Both the position numbers and the translations under genes were made by a program. The notes beneath the pieces are model-generated. The model saw only the letters and a program-made list of their open reading frames with translations. It was not told the DNA's origin and did no database searches. This document shows positions 6,361-13,128 of a stretch of DNA of 14,092 bases, one piece after another. The stretch lies in NCBI GenBank assembly GCA_944364005.1, contig CALVVW010000043.1, positions 1-14,092 of the forward strand, given 5' to 3'. The stretch is from an uncultured Bacilli bacterium. GTDB taxonomy: Bacteria; Bacillota_I; Bacilli_A; RF39; UBA660. The first letter of the stretch is position 1. The number at the start of each line of letters is the position of its first letter.

Positions 6361-6986
6361 AGATAGGAATATTCGGAGGAAGTTTTAATCCCCCTCATAA
6401 GACGCATAAAAATATAGCCAAAGAATTAATTAAACACGGTTATGTCGATAAAGTTATCTTTGTACCTACAGGAACAAAATATGAATATAAAAACAACCTA
6501 GAATCAAATGCTACTAGGTATATGATGTTAACACTTATGATAGAAAATGAAAAAGATTTATTCCTAAGCAAGTATGAATTACAAGATAGGCCAGTCTATA
6601 CTTATGAAACCCTAGACCATTTCAAAATAAAATATCCAGAAGATGACATTTACTTTATTTGTGGAACAGATAATTTAAGTTATATAGATCAATGGAAAAG
6701 AGGAGACTATATCTTAAAAAATTATAAAATCTTAGTCATTAAAAGAACCACTGACGAATTAGAACCATTATTAGAAAAATATAAAAATTATCAAAAAAAT
6801 ATAATCGTCACTTCTATCAAAGAAGAAACATTATCTTCTACTTATATTAGAGAAGAAATTAAAAAGAAAAAACAAGGTAATATCAAAAAATATCTAGATA
6901 AAAAAGTATATCAATATATAAAAGAAAATCATTTATATGAAGAAAAGACGGAAAGAAAGTGTTTCTATGCTATTAAAAGTTATTAA
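6357..6986 (+). CDS. nadD: Nicotinate-nucleotide adenylyltransferase
   Basis: The 209-aa product, of usual length for NadD, transfers AMP from ATP to nicotinate mononucleotide to give nicotinate adenine dinucleotide, the substrate of NadE. The nucleotidyltransferase motif GGSFNPPHKTH is at residues 7-17 (family form GGxFxPxHxGH, here with Thr at the usual Gly), ICGTDNLSYIDQW at 101-113 matches the pyridine-site region, and SSTYIR at 160-165 is the C-terminal ATP-binding SSTxIR motif. No HD hydrolase (YqeK-like) domain is fused. Its ATG overlaps the prs stop by 4 bp, with AAAGGAG inside the prs end as ribosome binding site. Confidence 0.94.
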   Translation: MKIGIFGGSFNPPHKTHKNIAKELIKHGYVDKVIFVPTGTKYEYKNNLESNATRYMMLTLMIENEKDLFLSKYELQDRPVYTYETLDHFKIKYPEDDIYFICGTDNLSYIDQWKRGDYILKNYKILVIKRTTDELEPLLEKYKNYQKNIIVTSIKEETLSSTYIREEIKKKKQGNIKKYLDKKVYQYIKENHLYEEKTERKCFYAIKSY

Positions 6987-7047
6987 AAAACTCTAACTTT
7001 GACGAAATATAAGGTTATATCAAAAACAGAATTGAATAAGAAAATTT

Positions 7048-7075
7048 TGTTAAAATAATAAGTTTGTGTTAAAGT
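7048..7075 (+). promoter_or_regulatory. Possible promoter for the ARH-ART pair
   Basis: TTGTTA (7048-7053) and TAAAGT (7070-7075) have a 16-bp spacer and a TG extended -10 dinucleotide at 7067-7068. An overlapping alternative is TTGAAT (7032-7037) with AATAAT (7054-7059). Both are imperfect; a promoter in this 107-bp gap is plausible because the gap is large for the region. Confidence 0.35.
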
Positions 7076-7093
7076 ATAGCAAGAGGTGGTTTT

Positions 7094-7843
7094 ATGTTAG
7101 GATCAATTATTGGTCATATTCTAGGAGAAAATTATGGAAGAGAAGGTAGAAGTGTTAAAGATACAAAGGATATTGTTAATTTATTATCTAGTGATAACTT
7201 AATCCAAAACAAAAAGAAAATATCTGAAATTTGTGCTATTTACGATGCTATTATCAATGGAGATAGTAACTATAGTGATTATTTAGAAAAAAGTGATAGT
7301 AAAAGTGATGATAGTATAGCAGCAATGCGTGTTACTCCTGTTGGTTTTTGCTTTGATCAATTTGAACAAATAGAAGATGAAGCAAAAGAGGCAACGATTC
7401 CTACACATGATACAGATGATGCAAAAAAAGGTAGTAAAGCCGTTGCACTTAGTATTTATTTGTTAAGGATTGGCATGCCAAAAAGACGATTAGAAGATTA
7501 TATGAGACTAAAATATTATTCTATGAATTATGAACTTGAGGAGTTACAAGAAGATTCTTTTTCTAAAAATGATAAAGAGACAGTACCATATGCTATGGTT
7601 TGCTTTTTTAAATCAAATTCATTTGAAAATGCGATTGCAAACGCCTTATCGATAGGCGGAGATAGTAGTACTATCACTAGTATTACAGCATCCCTAGCAG
7701 AAGCTTATTATGGTATTCCAGAAAAAGTAGTAGAAAAATCAAAAGAAATATTGGATGATGATACTTATAATTTATTAAAAGATAAATATTTTAGTTCCAA
7801 AGTGTACAGAATAAGAACAGATAATAGAGGACAATATGATTAA
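7094..7843 (+). CDS. ADP-ribosylglycohydrolase-like protein with altered metal site
   Basis: The 249-aa product aligns by eye with the ARH/DraG family, which removes ADP-ribose from proteins or small molecules using two metal ions. Recognisable parts are IGHILGENYG (6-15, usually IGDxxG), AAMRVTPVGF (76-85), THDTDDAKKG (104-113), and LSIGGDSSTITSITASLAEAYYG (185-207). Two things are odd. The N-terminal metal-binding TDDT motif, normally around residue 30-40, cannot be found, and GGDxDT has become GGDSST, losing the second Asp. Length is also below the usual 270-300. The protein may be inactive and act by binding ADP-ribose or a partner. ATG 7094 follows AGAGGTGG. The gene overlaps the next by 8 bp, in keeping with a functional pair. 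Confidence 0.8.
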   Translation: MLGSIIGHILGENYGREGRSVKDTKDIVNLLSSDNLIQNKKKISEICAIYDAIINGDSNYSDYLEKSDSKSDDSIAAMRVTPVGFCFDQFEQIEDEAKEATIPTHDTDDAKKGSKAVALSIYLLRIGMPKRRLEDYMRLKYYSMNYELEELQEDSFSKNDKETVPYAMVCFFKSNSFENAIANALSIGGDSSTITSITASLAEAYYGIPEKVVEKSKEILDDDTYNLLKDKYFSSKVYRIRTDNRGQYD

Positions 7844-8372
7844 AAAAATAGCTATTAATCCAGACTGGTTTTACCATCGCATACAACTAGAAAAATTAGA
7901 AGATATTCTAAATACTGGAGCTATTCTTTCTAGAAGACAACAGGGATATCAGAAAATGGATCATACTACTTGGAATGGACTAGATTATATTTCTTTAGCA
8001 AAAAGAGAAGAATCGGTATGGAATAGTTCCTATAGAAGATTTATTTCTTCCTCCTATGCTTTTATTTTAGCTGGAATTCCAGTAAATAATACGAAGTATA
8101 TAGAAGATTATAATTATGAATTATGGCGTAAATTATCGAAATTGTTTCCCAGTCAGCGCTTCTCACCTTATGAAGATGAGTATCAAGTAAAAGATAAAAT
8201 AAGTCTAGATACTGTAATTGGAATTAAAATACCAGATAAAGAAAAAGATTGTGCTATTGATATTGTTTTAAATAAGTTAGGTAGTAATTTAGAAAGTGTT
8301 CCTTTTATTGATATTAATGAAGGATTACAAATAGATAGATGTGATATCAAAAAATATATGAAAAATAGATAA
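7836..8372 (+). CDS. Probable ADP-ribosyltransferase-fold protein
   Basis: The 178-aa product shows a pattern typical of small ADP-ribosyltransferase-fold proteins: YHRIQLEKLEDILNTGAILSR (13-33), with His14 in the place of the NAD-binding His/Arg, a strand NGLDYISLAKRE (47-58), and DEYQVKDKISLDTVIGIKIP (114-133), with Glu115 in the place of the catalytic Glu of ExxV segments as in DUF4433/DarT-like proteins. The assignment rests on motif spacing and not on clear homology. It overlaps the ARH-like gene by 8 bp, so writer and eraser-like genes would be translated together. It could modify a protein, RNA or DNA end, or act as a toxin with its neighbour as antitoxin. The alternative is an unrelated small protein. 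Confidence 0.5.
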   Translation: MIKKIAINPDWFYHRIQLEKLEDILNTGAILSRRQQGYQKMDHTTWNGLDYISLAKREESVWNSSYRRFISSSYAFILAGIPVNNTKYIEDYNYELWRKLSKLFPSQRFSPYEDEYQVKDKISLDTVIGIKIPDKEKDCAIDIVLNKLGSNLESVPFIDINEGLQIDRCDIKKYMKNR

Positions 8373-8383
8373 GGAGAATAAAA

Positions 8384-8860
8384 ATGGATTTTAAAGAGAT
8401 TATACATATTTTACAAGAAAGAAGAAAAACAATTTCTACGATGGAGTCTTGTACTGGTGGTGGAGTTGCGAATGCCATTACTAATTGTGAAGGTGCTAGT
8501 GAAATATTAAAGTTTAGTGCAGTAACGTATTCTAATGAGTATAAAATTAAACAGGGTGTATCAAGTGAAGTAATTGATAAATATACAGTCTATAGTATGG
8601 AAACAGCAGATGAGATGAGTAAAAAAATTACAGAGTATGCAAATAGTGATTATGGAGTAGGGATTACTGGACAATTAAATAGACAAGATCCAGCCAATCC
8701 TGTAGGGGAGGATAATGTTGTCTACATTAGTATTTATGATAGAGAAAATAATAAGTACTATAGAGAAACCATGGAAGTTCATAAGGAAAGTAGAAAATTA
8801 AATAAAGATCATGTCATTGATAAAATCATTGAAATGTTGGAAACTATATTAAAAAAATGA
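8384..8860 (+). CDS. pncC: CinA-type nicotinamide-nucleotide amidohydrolase
   Basis: The 158-aa product is a stand-alone CinA C-terminal domain. PncC deamidates NMN to nicotinate mononucleotide, recycling NMN made by DNA ligase or by NAD breakdown into the NadD-NadE route. Visible motifs are MESCTGGG (20-27), with the nucleophile Ser22, YSNEYK (49-54), with the family's catalytic Lys54, and GVGITG (91-96). After GITG the usual AGP is replaced by QLNRQDP, a local departure. The usual length of about 160 is kept. AAGGAG overlaps the stop of the preceding gene. Position between the ARH-ART pair and NrtR fits an NMN/ADP-ribose recycling role. Confidence 0.9.
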   Translation: MDFKEIIHILQERRKTISTMESCTGGGVANAITNCEGASEILKFSAVTYSNEYKIKQGVSSEVIDKYTVYSMETADEMSKKITEYANSDYGVGITGQLNRQDPANPVGEDNVVYISIYDRENNKYYRETMEVHKESRKLNKDHVIDKIIEMLETILKK

Positions 8861-8866
8861 TAAAAT
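8858..8866 (+). promoter_or_regulatory. Possible extended -10 promoter for the 249-aa gene
   Basis: TGA-TAAAAT forms an extended -10 overlapping the pncC stop codon, 17 bp before ATG 8884. The -35 region is weak (TTGGAA at 8836-8841 would need a 19-bp spacer). Confidence 0.35.
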
Positions 8867-8883
8867 ATTAATGAGGTGAAAAC

Positions 8884-9633
8884 ATGAAAGAATCTACTTT
8901 AGTAAATGTAAGAGAAGAGTATAAAAAAGTAGTAAATGAAACTAACCAGCTTTTGTCTTATAAACAAGAATTAAAATCTTTAGAGCAGGATGAGAATGTA
9001 AAAAGATATCTAGAACTTTTAGAGTTGGTAGATAGAGATTATGAAGCACCATCAATAGAGAAGATGATTGCTGCTGCTTATCTAAATGCCAAGATACAGG
9101 ATAGTGATAGTAATCATATTATGGTATATGTCGGAACCTATCATAGAGATACTGATATGTATCAGGATAATGATACCATAACACAAGATGATAGTAAGGC
9201 TAGTTATAAAGCATATTTAGATTTAGAAACACAAGCAGCATATAATATTGCTATAGAAGAAGTAGCAGAATTCGAAAAAGAACACTTGACAATATATCTT
9301 CCGGTAGAAGGAGTTAGTCAAAACGATTATATGAGAAAATATTTTGAACTACAAACATGGTTTCGTAAACAATTAATGACACATTCTCAAAAAGAAGTAA
9401 TAGGAAAGTTACAAGAGAATATGAATATAAAATATCAAAAGTTATCCTCAGTATGTCAAAATAATCAAGCACTGCAATTACAAGTTGGAAAACCTGCTAA
9501 ACCAGTATCTTTTGACGTAGACCAATTTGTAACAACACATCCTGAGAATGGTTTTTTAGAAGAGTTTTGTCTATCTCCTGAAAATAGAGCTAAAGTAAAA
9601 CAATATAGAAATAAGCATAGTGAAAATCACTAG
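8884..9633 (+). CDS. Uncharacterised 249-aa protein
   Basis: I do not recognise the family. ATG 8884 has GAGGTGA 8-10 bp upstream. Residues 1-45 are strongly helical with spaced hydrophobics (VREEYKKVVNETNQLLSYKQ) and could form a short coiled coil. A middle part has IMVYVGTYHRDTDMYQDNDT and a long Glu/Ala-rich helix. The C-terminus is polar (PAKPVSFDVDQFVTTHPENG). No signal peptide or membrane span is seen. It follows pncC by 23 bp and ends in an intrinsic terminator just before the nrtR promoter, so it closes its transcription unit. Confidence 0.8.
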   Translation: MKESTLVNVREEYKKVVNETNQLLSYKQELKSLEQDENVKRYLELLELVDRDYEAPSIEKMIAAAYLNAKIQDSDSNHIMVYVGTYHRDTDMYQDNDTITQDDSKASYKAYLDLETQAAYNIAIEEVAEFEKEHLTIYLPVEGVSQNDYMRKYFELQTWFRKQLMTHSQKEVIGKLQENMNIKYQKLSSVCQNNQALQLQVGKPAKPVSFDVDQFVTTHPENGFLEEFCLSPENRAKVKQYRNKHSENH

Positions 9634-9640
9634 CTTTTTT
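9613..9640 (+). terminator. Intrinsic terminator before nrtR
   Basis: AAGC-a-TAGTGA pairs with TCACTA-GCTT around an AAA loop, a 10-bp stem with one bulged A, followed by a T-rich run (GCTTTTTTC). The stop codon TAG 9631-9633 of the 249-aa gene lies in the right arm. Confidence 0.65.
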
Positions 9641-9649
9641 CTTGAATTA

Positions 9650-9658
9650 TGTTATAAT
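9650..9658 (+). promoter_or_regulatory. Extended -10 promoter of the nrtR-like gene
   Basis: TGT-TATAAT is a perfect extended -10. No good -35 is seen; the region upstream is the T-run of the terminator. Transcription would start near 9665, giving a leader of about 18 nt that includes GAGGTG. No copy of the 23-bp operator is found here, so autoregulation through that site is not evident. Confidence 0.65.
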
Positions 9659-9682
9659 CAAAGTATAAATAAGAGGTGTGAT

Positions 9683-10513
9683 ATGAAAAAAGAATATAAA
9701 ACTGAAGAAGAATTCTTAAAAGACTATGATCCAAAAGCGTTTGATCAATTATCTATGACATCAGATATCTTATTAATTAGTGTATCTGATCAAGAACAGA
9801 CAAATTACCGTAAAACAAGTAAAAAAATGATGAGTATTCTACTAGTAAAAAGAGATGATTATCCCTATAAAGATAAATGGTGCTTACCTGGAGGCTTCCT
9901 AAATCCTAAAACAGAAACATTAGAAGAGTGCGCTAAAAGAGTATTAAAGAGTGAGACCAATTTATCAAATATTTACTTAGAACAATTATATACCTATGAT
10001 GCGATTGATAGAGACCCTAGAACCAGAGTAGTCTCTACTGCCTATATTGCTTTAATAGATAAAAATAAATTAACGGAAATGATTAATCCTAATGCATCCT
10101 GGTTTGATATTGTTTTATTAGAAGAAAAAAATAATATCGTAGACATCACTTTAGATAATGGAAAAGATACCATTCAACTTTCTATAAAGAAAGAACTACG
10201 TGAGAAAACAACCGATCGTTATCGCTTTATCGCAATAAAAAACGAAAGATTAGCCTTTGATCATGCTCTGGTTATTTTAGCAGGAATAGAAAGAATAAGA
10301 AATAAAATTAATTATACTGATATTGTCTTTAATATGATGCCAGACTATTTTACTTTAGGAGAATTACAACAAGTCTATGAAGTAATATTAAATAAAAAAC
10401 TACTTGATCCTGCTTTTAGAAGAATTATTGCCAATAAAGTAGTAAAAACAAAGAAAATGAAAACCGGAGAAGGACATCGTCCATCCGCATTATTTAAGTA
10501 TAAAGGAAAGTAA
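9683..10513 (+). CDS. nrtR: NrtR-like Nudix-related transcriptional regulator of NAD metabolism
   Basis: The 276-aa product has the two-part NrtR architecture: a Nudix-like domain (about residues 25-175) and a C-terminal winged helix (about 205-276) with YTDIVFNMMPDYFTLGELQQ, FRRIIANKVVK and GEGHRPSALFKY, close to the NrtR C-terminal signature. NrtR proteins bind ADP-ribose or related NAD metabolites through a non-catalytic Nudix fold and repress NAD biosynthesis genes. The Nudix box at 71-94 is degenerate: after GGFLNPKTETLEE, the usual REL-EE-G part reads RVLKSETNL, losing the catalytic Glu of RE and one of the EE pair, as expected for a sensor. ATG 9683 is chosen because of GAGGTG 5 bp upstream and the promoter at 9650; the longer frame from 9620 overlaps the previous gene's end. 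NadK follows at once, and candidate operators lie elsewhere in the window. Confidence 0.88.
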   Translation: MKKEYKTEEEFLKDYDPKAFDQLSMTSDILLISVSDQEQTNYRKTSKKMMSILLVKRDDYPYKDKWCLPGGFLNPKTETLEECAKRVLKSETNLSNIYLEQLYTYDAIDRDPRTRVVSTAYIALIDKNKLTEMINPNASWFDIVLLEEKNNIVDITLDNGKDTIQLSIKKELREKTTDRYRFIAIKNERLAFDHALVILAGIERIRNKINYTDIVFNMMPDYFTLGELQQVYEVILNKKLLDPAFRRIIANKVVKTKKMKTGEGHRPSALFKYKGK

Positions 10514-10514
10514 T

Positions 10515-11306
10515 ATGAAAACTGTTAGATTATTTGTAAATGATAATGAAACTTCTAAAAATGTTTCAAAAATAGTAAAAGAAAAACTAGAAAGTGCTAA
10601 TTTTCAGCTAGTAGAAGATAATTATGACCTAGCTATTGCTATTGGTGGAGATGGTTCTTTCTTAAGAATGATAAAATCTTCCAACTTTAATGAAAATTGT
10701 CTCTATATTGGTATTAATGCCGGAACATTAGGTTTTGCGCAAGAAGTAAATGTAGAAGAGATTGATAAGTTTATCTTAGATTTAGAAAATAATAATTATA
10801 AAATAGAAAATATTGGTATTCAAGAAATTGAAATTAAAACACCAGATACCATATCTAAACAATTATCATTAAATGAGATGGTAATTCGAGACTTAGATTT
10901 AAATACAGTAAATTTGAAAGTATTAGTAGAAGGCATGTTATTAGAAGATTTTGTAGGAGATGGACTACTTTTAGCAACTTCCTTTGGTTCTACTGCCTAT
11001 AACTTAAGTTTTGGAGGAAGTATTGTCTATAATACTTTTCACACATTACAACTAACACCTATTGCTCCACTAAATAACAAGTCTTATAGAAATTTATTAA
11101 ATTCGATAATCTTACCAGATAGTAAAGAAGTAGTAATAAAACCATTCAATCGTACCAAAAACTTATTAATTACTGTCGATGGCGATAATAACTTCTATAA
11201 GAATGTAGACTATGTATCGTCTAAAGTAAGTGGTAGAGAAATTCAAATACTAAGAATGAAAGATTATAATTTTATTAAAAAGATTAATGATAAGTTTTTA
11301 AAATAA
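10515..11306 (+). CDS. nadK: NAD kinase
   Basis: The 263-aa product phosphorylates NAD to NADP with ATP or polyphosphate. The family motifs are clear: GGDGSFLR (44-51), NAGTLGF (68-74), LNEMVI (119-124), and GDGLLLATSFGSTAYNLSFGG (148-168), the glycine-rich NAD-site motif. Length is typical of Bacillota enzymes. The ATG lies 1 bp after the nrtR stop with AGGAAAG inside the nrtR end, so nrtR and nadK form one transcription unit. Confidence 0.95.
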   Translation: MKTVRLFVNDNETSKNVSKIVKEKLESANFQLVEDNYDLAIAIGGDGSFLRMIKSSNFNENCLYIGINAGTLGFAQEVNVEEIDKFILDLENNNYKIENIGIQEIEIKTPDTISKQLSLNEMVIRDLDLNTVNLKVLVEGMLLEDFVGDGLLLATSFGSTAYNLSFGGSIVYNTFHTLQLTPIAPLNNKSYRNLLNSIILPDSKEVVIKPFNRTKNLLITVDGDNNFYKNVDYVSSKVSGREIQILRMKDYNFIKKINDKFLK

Positions 11307-11330
11307 GAACATACTACTACTGGTGATAGT

Positions 11331-12266
11331 ATGAAAATAAGGCTAGGCTATGCCTGTATTAGTGAAACAATAGAAGGAACATCTTCTAGTACCTATTCTT
11401 ATACAAAATATAAAGAAGAAAAAGATGATAAAAAATTAGAGAAAATTATATCCTCTAATCTTTTTCATTTACAACAGCTATTACTCTATAACAACAAAAA
11501 TAATATTCATTTTTTTAGACTAAGTTCCAATATTATTCCGCTTGCAACTAAAAAAGAAGTAAATGTTGATTATTTTACTCCTTATCAAAAAAACTATCAA
11601 AAATTGGCAGAGTTAATTAAAGAAAAAAATATGAGAGTAGATTTTCATCCTAGTGAATATTGCATCATTAACAGTACTAGAAAAGAAGTAGTAGAGGCAA
11701 GCTTTGAAATATTAAAATATCATTATAGATTACTTACGTATTTAAAAATAAAGATTCCTCTTTTAGTACTACATATTGGAAGTAAAGAATTTGGAAAAGA
11801 AAAATCTATCACTAGATTTGTTCATAATTTTTATAAACTACCAAAAGAAATACAAAACGTAATTGCTATTGAAAACGATGATAAATCTTATCATATTGAA
11901 GATTGCCTAACTTTATCTAAATTAATAGATAGACCAGTAATATTTGATTATCATCATCACTGTTGTAATACAGTATCAACTAATCTAGAAGATATACTAC
12001 CAAAAGTAATTGCTACTTGGCAACAAACTCCTAAAATGCATTTTTCTTCACCAAAAAGCAAGTTAAAAAAAGAAATAAGATCTCACCATGATTATATTGA
12101 TAGTGATGAGTTTATCAAGTTTCTGGGCTATGTAAAAAACTTAGGAAAGGATATCGATATTATGATAGAAGCTAAGAAAAAAGATGAAGCGATGTTTCGC
12201 CTAATTAGAGAATTAAAATATAAAACAGAAATAAAGTTTTTAGATGATACTAGTTTTATGCTATAA
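11331..12266 (+). CDS. uvsE: UV damage endonuclease (UvdE/UvsE)
   Basis: The 311-aa product nicks DNA 5' of UV photoproducts and other lesions, starting an alternative excision repair. It is a metal-dependent TIM-barrel enzyme, and all main motifs are present: RLGYACIS (4-11), FRLSSNIIPLATK (62-74), DFHPSEYCIINS (104-115), LHIGS (147-151), IENDDKSY (180-187), DYHHHCCN (206-213), KMHFSSPK (235-242), SHHDYID (251-257) and IEAKKKDEA (279-287), so metal-binding His, Glu and Asp residues look intact. ATG 11331 follows GGTGATA, the 3' part of the extended Shine-Dalgarno. It is 24 bp after nadK, probably the same operon. NAD ties with DNA ligase in repair are only a loose contextual link. Confidence 0.94.
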   Translation: MKIRLGYACISETIEGTSSSTYSYTKYKEEKDDKKLEKIISSNLFHLQQLLLYNNKNNIHFFRLSSNIIPLATKKEVNVDYFTPYQKNYQKLAELIKEKNMRVDFHPSEYCIINSTRKEVVEASFEILKYHYRLLTYLKIKIPLLVLHIGSKEFGKEKSITRFVHNFYKLPKEIQNVIAIENDDKSYHIEDCLTLSKLIDRPVIFDYHHHCCNTVSTNLEDILPKVIATWQQTPKMHFSSPKSKLKKEIRSHHDYIDSDEFIKFLGYVKNLGKDIDIMIEAKKKDEAMFRLIRELKYKTEIKFLDDTSFML

Positions 12267-12267
12267 T
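12259..12267 (+). promoter_or_regulatory. Extended -10 promoter before murI
   Basis: TGC-TATAAT is a perfect extended -10 that contains the uvsE stop codon (TAA 12264-12266). It is 20 bp before ATG 12288; the leader would be about 13 nt with AGGATGTGA as ribosome binding site. Confidence 0.55.
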
Positions 12268-12287
12268 AAGTAGCAGGATGTGATAGC

Positions 12288-13013
12288 ATGAATAAAAAAA
12301 TAGGTGTTCTAGATTCTGGTATAGGAGGTACTACGGTATTAAATAAAATAGTAGAGCTACTTCCTAATGAAGAATATATCTATTATGCCGACACCAAAAA
12401 CAATCCCTATGGAGAAAAAAGTGAAGAAGAACTTTATACGATTGTGAAAGAAATCGTTACTTTTTTAATAAATAAAAAGAATTGTAAAATCATTGTTCTA
12501 GCATGTAATACCGCAACGACAAAATGTATGAAAAAATTACAGAAAGAATTTCCGGATATGTTATTTGTAGGAACGGTACCTGCGGTAAAAGTTGCTTGTG
12601 ATAATCACTATAAACATACTCTAGTACTAGCAACACCCGCAACCATCGACTCGGAAAGAATGGCTGAGTTAGTCAAAGATAATAAAAAAGATGATCAAGA
12701 AATGATACTATATCCTTGTCCAGGATTAGCAGATGCCATAGAAAAAGAAAGAAAAGATAAAATAATACAAATATTAAAAAAAATAAAACAAGAAATGCAA
12801 GATAAAAAAATAGACTCTATTGTCTTAGGTTGTACGCATTATCCATTAATTAAAAATCAAATAAAAGAATACTTTCCTAATGTGAAGCTATTAGATGGCT
12901 CTTTCGGAGTAGCAAAAGAAGTAAAACGCAAGTTAGAAAATCATCATTTATTAAATGAAGAAAATACTTTTAACATAGAATATATTGATTCAGAAGAGAA
13001 TTCACTTTTTTGA
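12288..13013 (+). CDS. murI: Glutamate racemase
   Basis: The 241-aa product makes D-glutamate for peptidoglycan. Motifs are LDSGIGG (8-14), with Asp9 and Ser10 contacting substrate, ADTKNNPYGEK (34-44), ACNTAT (72-77), with catalytic Cys73, and GCTHYPLI (181-188), with catalytic Cys182. It is a little shorter than the usual 260-270 residues, mostly at the C-terminus. Related aspartate/glutamate racemases are possible but the motif set is that of MurI. Its presence suggests the host makes a peptidoglycan wall, which argues against a wall-less mollicute. It ends 58 bp before an intrinsic terminator. Confidence 0.92.
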   Translation: MNKKIGVLDSGIGGTTVLNKIVELLPNEEYIYYADTKNNPYGEKSEEELYTIVKEIVTFLINKKNCKIIVLACNTATTKCMKKLQKEFPDMLFVGTVPAVKVACDNHYKHTLVLATPATIDSERMAELVKDNKKDDQEMILYPCPGLADAIEKERKDKIIQILKKIKQEMQDKKIDSIVLGCTHYPLIKNQIKEYFPNVKLLDGSFGVAKEVKRKLENHHLLNEENTFNIEYIDSEENSLF

Positions 13014-13070
13014 AAATAGATAATAAGTTCCTATTAGAAAATAAAAAAATAGTGGTAAATAGTGTCAAAT

Positions 13071-13104
13071 AAAGAAAGTTAGCCATATGATGACTTTCTT
13101 TTTA
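13071..13104 (+). terminator. Intrinsic terminator after murI
   Basis: AAAGAAAGTTA (13071-13081) pairs with TGACTTTCTTT (13091-13101), including one G-U pair, around a 9-nt loop, followed by further Ts. It closes the murI transcription unit. A frame starting at ATG 13087 inside the stem is not the real start of the next gene. Confidence 0.7.
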
Positions 13105-13119
13105 TGTTATTATTATACT
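13090..13119 (+). promoter_or_regulatory. Candidate promoter for the alpha/beta hydrolase gene
   Basis: TATACT at 13114-13119 is a good -10, with ATGACT (13090-13095) as a weak -35 at 18 bp overlapping the terminator. Only 9 bp separate the -10 from ATG 13129, so initiation at the usual distance would start near 13126 and yield an almost leaderless mRNA. Confidence 0.4.
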
Positions 13120-13125
13120 GGTGAT
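13120..13125 (+). promoter_or_regulatory. GGTGAT ribosome binding site, directly next to the -10
   Basis: GGTGAT lies 3 bp before ATG 13129 and directly after the TATACT element. The same GGTGAT form precedes ATG 11331 and ATG 14020. It pairs with the AUCACC part of the 16S rRNA 3' end, upstream of the core CCUCC. It decides the start at 13129 over ATG 13087. Confidence 0.5.
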
Positions 13126-13128
13126 GAT

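Noticed and set aside
6976..7000. Hairpin AAAGTTA/TAACTTT after nadD as a terminator
   Set aside because: The 7-bp AT-only stem has an 11-nt loop and is followed by GACG, with no T-run, so termination is not supported.
8183..8407. Minus-strand frame of 74 codons
   Set aside because: It is antisense to the ART-like and pncC genes, has no ribosome site, and shows a hydrophobic composition expected from antisense AT-rich coding DNA.
9620..9682. N-terminal extension of the NrtR-like protein from ATG 9620
   Set aside because: It overlaps the previous gene's end and the terminator; the promoter at 9650-9658 and GAGGTG point to ATG 9683.
13087..13128. N-terminal extension of the hydrolase from ATG 13087
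   Set aside because: The start lies in the terminator hairpin, upstream of the candidate -10, and no ribosome site precedes it.
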